Positions 14,991-23,236 of a stretch of 23,236 nucleotides of DNA are shown one piece after another; positions within the stretch are counted from its first letter, which is position 1; every line of letters starts with the position of its first letter. The position numbers were made by a program, and so were the translations under genes. The DNA comes from JAKPQD01 sp029572965. Lineage in GTDB: Bacteria; Bacteroidota; Bacteroidia; Bacteroidales; DTGW01. Location of the stretch: assembly GCA_035374585.1 (NCBI GenBank), contig DAOSPF010000057.1, positions 1 to 23,236 on the forward strand. The letters run 5' to 3'. The notes below the pieces were generated by a model. It did no database searches. It was not told where the DNA came from and worked only from the letters and a program-made list of their open reading frames with translations.

Positions 14991-15572
14991 ATGTCAACAA
15001 AATCATTGAAAGGTACACGTACCGAACAAAACCTGCTAAAGGCTTTTGCAGGTGAATCACAAGCCCGCAACCGCTATGAATTTTTTGCCAGCGTAGCCAA
15101 AAAAGAAGGTTACGAGCAAATAGCTGCCATTTTCCAGGAAACTGCTAACCAGGAAAAAGAACATGCCAAACGTTTCTTTAAGTTTCTCGAAGGCGGTATG
15201 GTCGAGATTACAGCCGGATATCCTGCCGGCGTTATCGGTACCACCAAAGAAAACCTCAAAGCTGCTGCCGAAGGCGAAAACGAAGAATGGACTGCATTAT
15301 ATCCACAATTTGCCGAGATTGCCAAGGAAGAAGGCTTTAACGACGTGGCTACAGCTTTCAAAATGATTGCCAAAGTAGAAGCCGAACACGAACGCCGCTA
15401 TTTGAAACTTCTACAGAATATCTCTGAAGACAAGGTATTTATGAAAAATGGCAAAGTATGGTGGAAATGCATCAACTGTGGCTATGTTTACGAATCAGAA
15501 AAAGCGCTGGAAAACTGCCCTGCATGCTTGCACCCAAAAGCATTCATGCAATTGAAAGAAGAAAATTATTAG
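14991..15572 (+). CDS. rbr: Rubrerythrin
   Basis: A 193-aa peroxide-scavenging protein of anaerobes. The N-terminal four-helix ferritin-like domain (1-145) carries diiron ligands in AGESQARNRY (Glu22), QEKEHAKRFF (Glu55, His58), the EGENEEW segment (Glu96, Glu99) and VEAEHERRY near 129-137 (Glu130, His133). The C-terminal rubredoxin domain has C160-x2-C163 and C176-x2-C179. It reduces H2O2 to water using electrons from a rubredoxin-type donor, most simply the Hrb-like protein encoded 19 bp upstream. The length and order of domains are standard and the gene looks intact. A clear intrinsic terminator follows. Confidence 0.97.
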   Translation: MSTKSLKGTRTEQNLLKAFAGESQARNRYEFFASVAKKEGYEQIAAIFQETANQEKEHAKRFFKFLEGGMVEITAGYPAGVIGTTKENLKAAAEGENEEWTALYPQFAEIAKEEGFNDVATAFKMIAKVEAEHERRYLKLLQNISEDKVFMKNGKVWWKCINCGYVYESEKALENCPACLHPKAFMQLKEENY

Positions 15573-15594
15573 TTTCTGAAAATACTATAAAACT

Positions 15595-15627
15595 AAAAGG
15601 CCGCTTCTATTTGAAACGGCCTTTTTT
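15595..15627 (+). terminator. Rho-independent terminator of the hrb-rbr operon
   Basis: AAAAGGCCG (15595-15603) pairs with CGGCCTTTT around a loop, followed by TTTTTT ending at 15627. It begins 22 nt after the rubrerythrin stop and is a classic bidirectional-looking terminator. Confidence 0.88.
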
Positions 15628-15703
15628 ATTACTATTTGTCCTGGATTCAATATAAGAAATTCATTATCAATATATTGAATAGCAATAAATACTGAGTCTC
15701 TAC

Positions 15704-15730
15704 GCAACTTTTTTTATCGAAAAAAGTTGC
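15704..15730. repeat. 11-bp inverted repeat, first of the spacer block
   Basis: GCAACTTTTTT (15704-15714) pairs exactly with AAAAAAGTTGC (15720-15730) around a 5-nt loop. Confidence 0.75.
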
Positions 15731-15904
15731 TCAAAAAATCTTATCGCCTCAACTCAATCACCCTCGAAGCCTAAGAATGTTACAATATGCAAACAACAGG
15801 AGCAATACGCTTCTCGGCCGAAATCGAACAAAAAGACGATGAAACGGAATCTTTCTGTTAAAGGCACCGCCGTTTTCATTGAATCTTTTCTACTAATGGC
15901 CTGA

Positions 15905-16011
15905 CGTAAATGGCGTTAAGAAAAAAGCTTTATCGGCGAAGCGAGGGTACTGTTTGAGTGAAGCGAGTTGTTGCCCGGAACCGCCGATAAAGCTTTTTTA
16001 GCCGATTTACG
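15905..16011. repeat. Large 18-bp perfect inverted repeat with outer arms
   Basis: AAAAAAGCTTTATCGGCG (15921-15938) is exactly repeated in inverse at 15982-15999 across a 43-nt centre containing GAAGCGAG (15938-15945) and its near-copy AAGCGAG (15961-15967). Outer arms CGTAAATGGC (15905-15914) and GCCGATTTACG (16001-16011) pair with a one-base bulge, so the whole 107-bp unit can fold as one long stem. Confidence 0.8.
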
Positions 16012-16029
16012 GCAAGCCTTGAATTTTTG

Positions 16030-16055
16030 TTACTTTTGCTTCAAGGCAAAAGTAA
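16030..16055. repeat. 10-bp inverted repeat, last of the spacer block
   Basis: TTACTTTTGC (16030-16039) pairs exactly with GCAAAAGTAA (16046-16055) around a 6-nt loop. It lies about 50 nt after the trpB stop on the other strand but has no suitable T-run for a terminator. Confidence 0.7.
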
Positions 16056-16107
16056 GGAATGCCTGTAAATATGAATATGTAAGCTTTTTTCTTATGTCGC
16101 ACTGACG

Positions 16108-17325
16108 TTATTTGTCCTTTCTATTTTCAGGAAGGCCATATTTTTCGAGTACAAAGTCAATATCCTTATCACCGCGTCCGCTAAGGTTAACCAGAATTGA
16201 TTTCTGTGGTTCCTTTTGAGCTAATTTTAAAGCGTAAGCAACAGCGTGAGCACTTTCCAACGCAGGGATAATACCTTCCAAACGGCTTAGTTCATAAAAG
16301 GCATCAATACATTCTTTGTCCGAAACCACGTCGTAGCAGACTTTTTTCATATCGTGAAGCATGCAATGCTCTGGGCCAACGCCCGGATAGTCGAGTCCGC
16401 TTGCTACAGAATAAACAGGTGAAGGTTCGCCTTTTTCGTCCTGCAACAAATAACATTTGAAGCCGTGAATCAATCCCGGAGTCCCTTTAGTCATAGTAGC
16501 AGCATGGTCGCCCAGGTTGAGCGAACGGCCACCAGGCTCAACCCCGTACAATTTACATTCATCGTCTTCGAGGAAAGCACTGAAAATACCCATAGCATTG
16601 CTGCCGCCGCCAACGCAGGCAACAACGTTGTCGGGCAATTCGCCGGTCATGTCAAAGAACTGTTCCCTGGCCTCGATACCAACCACGCGTTGAAAATCGC
16701 GCACCATCATTGGGAATGGGTGTGGCCCCACAACCGAGCCAATACAATAAATAGTATTTACAGGGTCTTTCAAATATGCCTGAAATGCCGAGTCAACTGC
16801 TTCTTTTAACGTTTTTAACCCATGAGATACAGGAACAACGGTAGCTCCAAGAATCTGCATACGTACTACATTTGGATGTTCCTTGGCAATATCCACTTCA
16901 CCCATGTGTATCTCGCACTCAAGCCCGAAATAAGCGGCAGCTGTAGCAAGGGCAACGCCATGTTGACCAGCCCCGGTTTCGGCAATCAGCTTCTTCTTCC
17001 CCATAAACTTTGCCAACAGGGCTTCGCCCATACAGTGGTTAAGTTTGTGGGCACCACTATGGTTCAAATCCTCACGTTTCAGGTAAATCCTGGCACCATA
17101 CTTGTCTGAAAGCCGGTTGCAATAATACACAGGCGTTGGCCGTCCCTGGTAATGCTTGCGGATGCTGCGAAGCTCAGATATAAAGTTGTGCGACTTGCTA
17201 ATAGCAAAATACGCATCATTGATTTTCTTCATTTCTGTTTCAAGCACGGGAGGAACAAATGCCCCTCCATATTCGTTAAAAAATCCTTGATTATTGGGAT
17301 ACTTCTTAAAATAATTTTCTGACAT
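16108..17325 (-). CDS. trpB: Tryptophan synthase beta chain, stand-alone
   Basis: A 405-aa PLP enzyme that condenses indole (normally channelled from TrpA) with L-serine to give L-tryptophan. The PLP lysine is Lys94 in HSGAHKLNH, and AETGAGQHGVA (115-125) carries the catalytic Glu116. The phosphate-binding loop is GGGSNAMG (239-246), and a C-terminal SGRGDKD is present. EYGGAFVPPVLE near the N-terminus is the family's start signature, fixing the ATG at 17325. No trpA or other trp gene is adjacent. Clues such as HCMGEALLAKFMGKKKL match a second TrpB type that I associate with Bacteroidota and Campylobacterota, so it may be a lone indole-salvage copy. No tryptophan-rich leader peptide was seen upstream. 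Composition is richer in G+C than the adjacent secreted-protein genes. Confidence 0.95.
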   Translation of the reverse strand: MSENYFKKYPNNQGFFNEYGGAFVPPVLETEMKKINDAYFAISKSHNFISELRSIRKHYQGRPTPVYYCNRLSDKYGARIYLKREDLNHSGAHKLNHCMGEALLAKFMGKKKLIAETGAGQHGVALATAAAYFGLECEIHMGEVDIAKEHPNVVRMQILGATVVPVSHGLKTLKEAVDSAFQAYLKDPVNTIYCIGSVVGPHPFPMMVRDFQRVVGIEAREQFFDMTGELPDNVVACVGGGSNAMGIFSAFLEDDECKLYGVEPGGRSLNLGDHAATMTKGTPGLIHGFKCYLLQDEKGEPSPVYSVASGLDYPGVGPEHCMLHDMKKVCYDVVSDKECIDAFYELSRLEGIIPALESAHAVAYALKLAQKEPQKSILVNLSGRGDKDIDFVLEKYGLPENRKDK

Positions 17326-17646
17326 TTTATTAGTTTTTATATTGTAAATAATTAGTGTTCAAATACTTTTTAATTACTGTTGACCGGGATAAAAATAATG
17401 AAAAAAATTACCATTACGTGATTTCCTAATGATGGAAATATAAATGTTTTTCATTTTTGATGAGGCAAAATGAATAACCTTGATAAAGTCCATATATTAC
17501 CAAACTCTTTGACTAATAGAGAAAAAAAACAAAAACAGATATGAATATCCATTATATTGCGATAAAAAAAAAATATCATCCTTTTTTACTTTTTTCTTGC
17601 TGCAAATAAAGAAAAAAAGTAATTTAGCCCCTTTAACCTATTAATC
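17326..17646. other. Divergent intergenic region between trpB and the secreted-protein genes
   Basis: A very A/T-rich 321-bp spacer that must hold promoters for both directions. A near-perfect inverted repeat, TTACTTTTTTCTT (17586-17598) and AAGAAAAAAAGTAA (17609-17622), lies 24 nt before the right-hand gene. TAATTTAG at 17620-17627 resembles the Bacteroidota -7 element TAnnTTTG but sits only about 20 nt from the start codon, so I do not call it. No RNA gene or coding frame is evident. Confidence 0.5.
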
Positions 17647-18078
17647 ATGAAATACCTAAAACTGCAGAAGCATTTGCTGCTAATTGCCTATTTTGTTTTT
17701 TCAACAGTATATTTAACCGCCCAACCTGAAAAAGGTTCAAAGCAAAATAGAAATTTCAACAACCAGAAAGCCGACAGTATTTGTTACAAAGTCAGTGGTG
17801 CCGGAACATCCGATGTCAACGGAATTTATAAACCAGCCGGAAAAGAACGCGGTTTCACAGTTTACAGCAATGGCAAATACAAACTTTACTATAAAGGCTG
17901 CCATTCAAAATGGATGATAGAAGGCAATAATGGGCATAACATGTACCGCAATTTTATTGACAGCCCTATAGCTCCGGCCAATAAGTGGGAAAAGGCCTGC
18001 GGTCAGGAAGCATTACCTCCGGCCCCTACCCTTGAGGTGATAAAGTCAGACGAAGTTCAGGCAAAAAGCACAAAATAA
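17647..18078 (+). CDS. Secreted single-module protein related to the downstream giant protein
   Basis: A 143-aa protein with a signal peptide (hydrophobic 9-24, cut near LTAQ). Mature residues about 47-120 form one copy of the module repeated six times in the 1613-aa protein downstream: VSGAGTSDVNGIYKPAG, then a YSNGKYKLYYKGC strand and KWMIEG. The second cysteine of the module (usually before a Tyr) is absent here, but a cysteine appears in the KACGQE tail. The segment PPAPTLEV resembles an ending I associate with similar NGxY...GKPxY...WxI modules in other bacteria and eukaryotes, which have no function known to me. The 206-bp gap to the next gene allows co-transcription or a separate promoter. 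Possible roles are a minor surface component or a partner that binds the same ligand; these are guesses. Confidence 0.8.
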   Translation: MKYLKLQKHLLLIAYFVFSTVYLTAQPEKGSKQNRNFNNQKADSICYKVSGAGTSDVNGIYKPAGKERGFTVYSNGKYKLYYKGCHSKWMIEGNNGHNMYRNFIDSPIAPANKWEKACGQEALPPAPTLEVIKSDEVQAKSTK

Positions 18079-18284
18079 CCATGCAAAGAAGCCTATAATA
18101 TCGACAATAAACCCTCAAACCCCAAACAACATAATAAATGAAACATACCTTAACAGCGATAACCTTAAACAAGTATTATCGCATAACACAAACGAGTGTA
18201 GGCTATTATAAGTGCTAAACACTTTTAGCTATATAGAAAAAAATACAAATTAAAATAGACCTTTTTTAACTAAATCTTACACAA

Positions 18285-21200
18285 ATGAAAAAAAATGACA
18301 CAAAACGATTTTTTCTATTGACTGTAGGGATTATCATGACCTGGTGTACTTGTGGTGTACTTAAGGCAGGTAATACTTATATGGTCATTGGATCAGACGT
18401 TGTGGGATTAGATGGTATCTATACCCAAAACGGCACTGACAACAGCAAACCTGTTTATTCAAACCCGGCAAGTTTCAATCTTAGGTATAAGGATTGTACT
18501 AATAAGTGGGTTATCACCGACAACTCAAGCTGCCCATATTACAGTACATATACCGATGGAAATGTACCATCAACTGAAGGCTGGCATAGCGGCGGTAAAT
18601 CTCAAACTTATTTCACCCGTTCGGTCATTGTGTTGCCTGAAAATTCATTGGGTTACGACAAAAAGTTCTTTGTAGAATCGTTGGCCAATGATGGTAGTTT
18701 TAACGACACCATCAGGATTGCTTTATATGCTGACGGTAACAACTTTACCGGTCATAAAGGCGATGATTATGTGACCGCCAAAAAAGTAACTATTAGCAAG
18801 CTGCCTTCAGGATTAACCATAAAAGTAATTAAAACAAGTGATACAACCCTTATAGCTATTCTTTCGGGGAAAGCATACTCTCATGAATATGTTAATAACA
18901 TTAATAATCTTGGCATCACCTTTAATGACATTGCTTTTGCACAACGTAATGCCGCTAATATAAACGGCTATAACTGCAACAATATCAATGTCTTATTTCA
19001 GGACAGGTTATTTGTTTCCGGAGCTAACAATTTTGGGGTAAACGACACTTTTAACCTTTATGGCTTGTACAATGAAAAACCGATGTATGTAAGCAGCAAT
19101 AATTATGCTATTATATATAGAGGGTGTAAAGACGGTAGTCAATGGGCAATAATAAATTTCCATACCACAAGAAGCAGTGGTTGTTCTGTTTATGCTACCC
19201 GTGTTGTAAGCAATACTATACCTTTAGGTTCAGGAAAGTGGTTTGATAATAGAGGTAATGGAACTGATGAAATTATAGTTACTTCAGGCAATGCTGTTTA
19301 TTTGAGCGGTAATTTTAATGAAACCGATGCTAACGACGGTTCCGTAGATAGCATTACAATAAACTATGCCTTCCCGAAAGGAGATAATAAATTTTCGGGG
19401 GATGATGGCGATGATTTTGTTGCCGGGGGCAAGGTTTCAGTAACCAATGTACCTCTGGGGCTTACTGCTTCTATAATCCGTCTTGACTCAGTGAACCTGA
19501 AATTCAAGCTTATTGGCAATGCAACTAAACACACTTCCGCCAATTCAGTTTCCAACTTAAAAATAACACTTAACAGTTCAGCTTTTGCAAAAGGCTCTGC
19601 AGCTGTTGGCAATATTATTCATGATGCTATACAAGTAAATTTCAAGGTGGACAGCTTATTAGTATTAGGAGCCACTACAGATGCTTCTGCTAACGGATGG
19701 TACGTTCCCTATGGTACTTATAACGGAAGAACAGCATACTCAAATGGTTCACGCTGGTTATGGTACCGTGGTTGCACTGTTAAATGGAAAATAACGACTA
19801 ATAAAGAAAGTGGATGTGCTGTATATTCAACAATGACAGAAAGCATGGAAGTTCCATCTACAGGATGGTATAAAGGACGCGTTACAGGTTCCGGAAATTA
19901 TTCAGAACCCCTTACCATTATAAGTAAAAACTCTATTTCGTTTGACAAAAAATCATTTACAGAGTCAAAAACTGAGGCTGGAGTACTCGATAGCATTAAC
20001 ATATCCTATATCGACATCTCAAAAGACAACAAGTTCTCAGGTAATAACGGAGATGACCTTGTCACTACTGGAAAAATTACTGTAAGTAATGTACCAGCAG
20101 GGTTAACAGCATCTATTATCCGCATGGATTCTGTTACTCTGAAATTCAAGTTTTTAGGGAAAGCTACTAATAACAATTTTACAAATTCAATTAGTAACCT
20201 TGCCATTACTTTCAACAACACTGCTTTCGAATCTGGTAATGCTTCAGAAATAACCGGGATAAAAGATACTTTAAAGGTAGCTTATCTGGTTGACAGCTTC
20301 TATGTAGCTGGTGCAATATCTAATAACAATGTTAATGGCTGGTATAAGCCCAATGGCACATTTAACGGGAAGCCAAGTTATACAAATGGTAATTGCTGGA
20401 TATGGTACAAAAACTGTAACAGTGGAGCTAAATGGAAGATTAACACATCGGTAAATAGCGGATGCCCTTATTATTCAACAAAAAAAGATGACGAAATATT
20501 GCCATTATTAGGATGGAATATTGGCGGCCATGGAAATGGAAAAAGTCAACCACTAAGCTTTTATTTACCCAATTCAATATATGTTGACAATAATTTATTT
20601 GTAGAATCAAAGGAAGCTGCCGGAACAACCAATGACAGTGCCAATATTTATTTCTTAGCCCCTATTGATGGCAATACATTCAGTGGCGCTAATGGCGAAG
20701 ACTTTGTTACAACCGGAAAAGTTTCTTTAGCAAAAGTACCGGTAGGATTAACAGCTTCTGTTGTCCGTGTTGACTCCGTAACACTGAAACTCAAGTTGTT
20801 AGGCACGGCTACCAACCACTCATTCCTTGCTTCGGTTAACGACATTAGCCTTACAATAAACAATACTGCTTTTGCAAAAGGCAACACTAACAATATTGCT
20901 CATTTAAAAACCGACTCATTGAAGGTGACGTTTTTACCAGACAGTTTCAAGGTATTTGGCGCAACATCTTATCCAGATGCCAATGGATGGTACACGATGA
21001 AAGGTCTATTCAATAACAAACCATATTACACAAATGGTATTTATTACATTGGAAACCGCAATTGTAATAGCAGGACAAATGCCTCAAAATGGGTACTGGC
21101 TAGTTCATTCGCAAGACTTAATACAAGATCTTGTCCTCCTTATTCTACAGCTTCTGACAGCTCTTTTGCCCCTGTTGCAGGATGGTACTATGGTGGAGAA

Positions 21201-23126
21201 GGTGGACAAAGCAAGACAGAACCTATTGTTATTCTTTACCCTAATAGCGTTGCCACTGACAAAAAAACAATAACAGAATCAGCTACTGCCGGAGTTATTA
21301 AAGATACCATGATTATTTATTATCTTCCAACAGAAGGCAATGCATTTAGTGGTGCTAACGGTGACAACTTTGTTGGTTCAGGTAAAGCATTAGTCAAAAA
21401 CCTGCCAGCAGGCTTAACGGCTAAAATTATCCGCACAAGTGACACATCATTAGTGGTATATTATGAAGGCAAAGCTTTATATAATAAATTAAATGATGGC
21501 ATTTCCAACTTAAGCATCGAACTTACCTCATCTGCTTTTACTAAAGGCAATTCAATTGTTAAGGGTTGTAAAATAACAGACATTTCTGTTGTTTTTTATA
21601 GTAAATTAATGGTTATAGGAAGTAATGCGGCTGTAAAAGGTTGGTATGTGATTGATGGAACAAATAATAACCATGTACAATTTAAAAAACATGGTGGCAC
21701 ATATTACATCCGTTATAAAGGTTGTTCTAACTATACTAAATGGGCTATCAACCCTGGAGGTTGTGCAGTTAGTAAGAATCCTGTAGATAGCAAGGTTCCA
21801 ACATTAACAAACTGGACAAACGGTTATTATTTATTGCCTGAAAATAGCCTGGATTATTCTAAAACAAAGTTAAAAGCTAATTTTAGTGGCATCTTAAACA
21901 ACGACTCTATTGTAGTTACATTGTATCGCCCAGATACAGCAATGTTGTCCGGCACCAATGGCGATGACTTTGTTGCAGGCGGAAAGCTTTCGCTCAGCAA
22001 TTTACCTTCGGGTGTTACAGTAAAAGCTATACGTACCAGCGACACCACTATAACCTTATATTTTAACGGACAAATACTACCTACTACATACTCTGTTGGC
22101 ATAGCATTCAATAGTAGTGCTTTCAGTAAGATAGAGCTTACAGATGTATCATTCGCTACTATTAATGTAACTATAGCTGCTCCAAAAACATGGACTATTG
22201 CTTCTTCAGGTGCTGACTTTACTTCAGTAGCTGATGCAGTAAACAGCAGTGATGTTGAAGATGGAGACATGCTTAAAGTTTCGGATGGAACTTATGAAAT
22301 AAATAACCTGGCTATCAGGAAAGAACTTATCATAAAAGGGAATAGTCCTAATAGAACTACTTTCAAGTCAACCACAAATCGTATGTTTTATACCCCGTTA
22401 AGTTCGTACCCCGCGAAGGTCAAAACCATTACTTTCGAAGGTATTGGCTTTAATTATTCAACAAGTAGCAATGGTGTTATAGAAATATATTATGCTAAAG
22501 CAAATTTCAACAATTGCGAATTTACTAACAACCAGCGGGTTATTTATGTTAGTCATGGAAGGTTGAATGTAAACAATTGTACTTTTGCCAACAATTCTTC
22601 ATATTCAAATGGAACCGCTATCTACATCAATGGCGACAACAACGACACTACCAATATTTACAACTCTACATTCTATGGCAACAAGGCTTCAGGATCAGGA
22701 GGGGCTATATATTCAACCAGTGATGTTTTCAGTGCAATGAACTGTACATTTGTGGCTGATACAACTTACAATTCAGGTGGTGCTATTTATAGAAGCAGCA
22801 ACTCGAATGTATCTATAACCAACTGTTTGTTTGCCAAAAATAACAGTAGCAGTATTGCTGGAAATGCATACAATATCAATTACTGTTTATTTGACAATGC
22901 CCAAACAATTTCTTCAGGAGCAAACAATATAACAAACAGTGCTACTGTAAATGTTGATGTATTGACTGCAAATGGAGGCTCAACCAGTACTTGTGCTTTG
23001 TTAACAGGAAGTTCTGCTATCAACAGCGGAACAAACGTTAATGCCCCTGTTAAAGACCAGAGAGGTGTTGAAATAGCTGAAAGTACACGTGATATTGGAG
23101 CTTTTGAATATAGAGAAGTAGATTAA
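18285..23126 (+). CDS. 1613-aa secreted modular repeat protein with C-terminal parallel beta-helix
   Basis: The protein starts with a signal peptide (hydrophobic 9-26, cut near LKAG). Six tandem units of about 190-220 aa begin near residues 31, 240, 455, 669, 885 and 1106. Each unit has module A (~75-90 aa: NGWY...GxxNGKPxYxNG, an aromatic strand with RGC or KNC, KWxI, a second Cys before xYST, then GW) and module B (~110 aa: FSGxNGDDFV, GKVxVSNVPxGLTAxIIRxDS, a strand of alternating Lys/Phe, SNLxITFNxxAF). From about 1298 a right-handed beta-helix begins with TWTIASSGADFTSVADAV, contains repeats such as NNCTFANNSS, and ends RGVEIAESTRDIGAFEY, as in choice-of-anchor-Q type proteins. No type IX secretion C-terminal domain, LPXTG or transmembrane anchor is seen. 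A surface-exposed or released adhesin or glycan-binding role is likely but unproven. Confidence 0.88.
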   Translation: MKKNDTKRFFLLTVGIIMTWCTCGVLKAGNTYMVIGSDVVGLDGIYTQNGTDNSKPVYSNPASFNLRYKDCTNKWVITDNSSCPYYSTYTDGNVPSTEGWHSGGKSQTYFTRSVIVLPENSLGYDKKFFVESLANDGSFNDTIRIALYADGNNFTGHKGDDYVTAKKVTISKLPSGLTIKVIKTSDTTLIAILSGKAYSHEYVNNINNLGITFNDIAFAQRNAANINGYNCNNINVLFQDRLFVSGANNFGVNDTFNLYGLYNEKPMYVSSNNYAIIYRGCKDGSQWAIINFHTTRSSGCSVYATRVVSNTIPLGSGKWFDNRGNGTDEIIVTSGNAVYLSGNFNETDANDGSVDSITINYAFPKGDNKFSGDDGDDFVAGGKVSVTNVPLGLTASIIRLDSVNLKFKLIGNATKHTSANSVSNLKITLNSSAFAKGSAAVGNIIHDAIQVNFKVDSLLVLGATTDASANGWYVPYGTYNGRTAYSNGSRWLWYRGCTVKWKITTNKESGCAVYSTMTESMEVPSTGWYKGRVTGSGNYSEPLTIISKNSISFDKKSFTESKTEAGVLDSINISYIDISKDNKFSGNNGDDLVTTGKITVSNVPAGLTASIIRMDSVTLKFKFLGKATNNNFTNSISNLAITFNNTAFESGNASEITGIKDTLKVAYLVDSFYVAGAISNNNVNGWYKPNGTFNGKPSYTNGNCWIWYKNCNSGAKWKINTSVNSGCPYYSTKKDDEILPLLGWNIGGHGNGKSQPLSFYLPNSIYVDNNLFVESKEAAGTTNDSANIYFLAPIDGNTFSGANGEDFVTTGKVSLAKVPVGLTASVVRVDSVTLKLKLLGTATNHSFLASVNDISLTINNTAFAKGNTNNIAHLKTDSLKVTFLPDSFKVFGATSYPDANGWYTMKGLFNNKPYYTNGIYYIGNRNCNSRTNASKWVLASSFARLNTRSCPPYSTASDSSFAPVAGWYYGGEGGQSKTEPIVILYPNSVATDKKTITESATAGVIKDTMIIYYLPTEGNAFSGANGDNFVGSGKALVKNLPAGLTAKIIRTSDTSLVVYYEGKALYNKLNDGISNLSIELTSSAFTKGNSIVKGCKITDISVVFYSKLMVIGSNAAVKGWYVIDGTNNNHVQFKKHGGTYYIRYKGCSNYTKWAINPGGCAVSKNPVDSKVPTLTNWTNGYYLLPENSLDYSKTKLKANFSGILNNDSIVVTLYRPDTAMLSGTNGDDFVAGGKLSLSNLPSGVTVKAIRTSDTTITLYFNGQILPTTYSVGIAFNSSAFSKIELTDVSFATINVTIAAPKTWTIASSGADFTSVADAVNSSDVEDGDMLKVSDGTYEINNLAIRKELIIKGNSPNRTTFKSTTNRMFYTPLSSYPAKVKTITFEGIGFNYSTSSNGVIEIYYAKANFNNCEFTNNQRVIYVSHGRLNVNNCTFANNSSYSNGTAIYINGDNNDTTNIYNSTFYGNKASGSGGAIYSTSDVFSAMNCTFVADTTYNSGGAIYRSSNSNVSITNCLFAKNNSSSIAGNAYNINYCLFDNAQTISSGANNITNSATVNVDVLTANGGSTSTCALLTGSSAINSGTNVNAPVKDQRGVEIAESTRDIGAFEYREVD
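18375..22175 (+). repeat. Six tandem A-B repeat units coding for the modular protein
   Basis: Unit starts are near 18375, 19002, 19647, 20289, 20937 and 21600, giving lengths of about 627, 645, 642, 648, 663 and 576 bp. Units 2-5 are most alike (for example, repeated segments for GLTASIIR and TAFAKGN), while units 1 and 6 are more diverged. This suggests internal duplications in the middle with older ends. Confidence 0.85.
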
Positions 23127-23236
23127 GAATAAATTAATAAAAATCATTTTTATGTAATGATTGGTTAAGTTAAAAGGCTAATAAATGGGTCTAATTATAA
23201 GGAGTATATCAATTTCTTGCCTCATTTTGGCTAATT
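23127..23236. other. A/T-rich tail after the giant gene
   Basis: About 110 bp with no coding frame supported. AATCAT...ATGATT around 23142-23162 forms a weak stem that could contribute to termination, but it lacks a G/C core. Confidence 0.35.

Larger units (their letters stand above)
15628..16107. other. 480-bp non-coding spacer with a composite inverted-repeat block
   Basis: No gene is supported here: all frames are broken by stops. It holds three inverted repeats listed separately (15704-15730, 15905-16011, 16030-16055). Between them, 15740-15900 is mixed-composition sequence without recognisable coding or RNA features. The block has the look of a dispersed intergenic repeat or a decayed mobile element. 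Confidence 0.6.

Noticed and set aside
14516..15070. Long minus-strand open frame of 184 codons
   Set aside because: It lies antisense to the well-supported Hrb-like and rubrerythrin genes and shows no recognisable domain.
15740..15900. Decayed coding sequence in the non-coding spacer
   Set aside because: All frames are interrupted by stops and no family could be recognised, so no pseudogene is called.
17326..17646. Tryptophan attenuator or T-box upstream of trpB
   Set aside because: No short peptide with repeated Trp codons, T-box core or paired terminator/antiterminator was visible on the minus strand.
18285..22175. Antisense open frames across the giant gene as separate genes
   Set aside because: They recur at the same place in each repeat unit (for example 19364-19612, 20006-20221 and 20648-20893), as expected for shadows of a repeated coding sequence.

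Overview
This 23.2 kb window looks like chromosomal DNA of an anaerobic member of the Bacteroidota, probably Bacteroidales or a relative. The evidence is A+T-rich spacers, A-rich leaders with no clear Shine-Dalgarno sequence, several SusC/BtuB-style TonB-dependent receptors, an anaerobe's oxidative-stress pair (flavoprotein-rubredoxin plus rubrerythrin), and a very large secreted repeat protein. Species cannot be named from the sequence alone.

Left end (1-3038): a complete IS91-like element of about 2.4 kb carries a tyrosine recombinase and an IS91-type HUH transposase that overlap by 4 bp. It is bounded by a perfect 15-bp terminal inverted repeat (2-16 and 2386-2400). It has cut a TonB-dependent receptor gene, and only the C-terminal ~210 codons remain to its right.

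Centre (3133-14258): nine intact genes and one broken small gene lie on the minus strand. In transcription order they are nikR, a TonB receptor, a nucleoside hydrolase-FmdE fusion, a second TonB receptor, a periplasmic binding lipoprotein, a FecCD-type permease, its ATPase, a TrmO-FmdE fusion, a frameshifted small cysteine-motif ORF, and a secreted FmdE protein with a treble-clef-like zinc finger. The regulator keeps all four nickel ligands of NikR. Tandem GTGTTAC-like half-sites spaced 13-14 nt lie upstream of nikR and upstream of the first receptor. I read the locus as a nickel-responsive import operon: receptors cross the outer membrane, the binding lipoprotein and ABC transporter cross the inner membrane, and three FmdE-domain proteins of unknown function handle the metal, its chelate or a downstream product. 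The FmdE proteins, two of them fused to different enzymes, are the most novel part of the window.

Right of this (14300-15627) is a divergent two-gene oxidative-stress operon (Hrb-like flavoprotein-rubredoxin, rubrerythrin) with a clear terminator. A 480-bp non-coding stretch with three nested inverted repeats follows, then a stand-alone trpB on the minus strand (16108-17325).

Right end (17647-23126): a 143-aa secreted protein consists of one copy of a cysteine-containing module. It precedes a 1613-aa secreted protein with six tandem copies of that module, each paired with a second ~110-aa module, ending in a parallel beta-helix with a DIGAFEY-type C-terminus.
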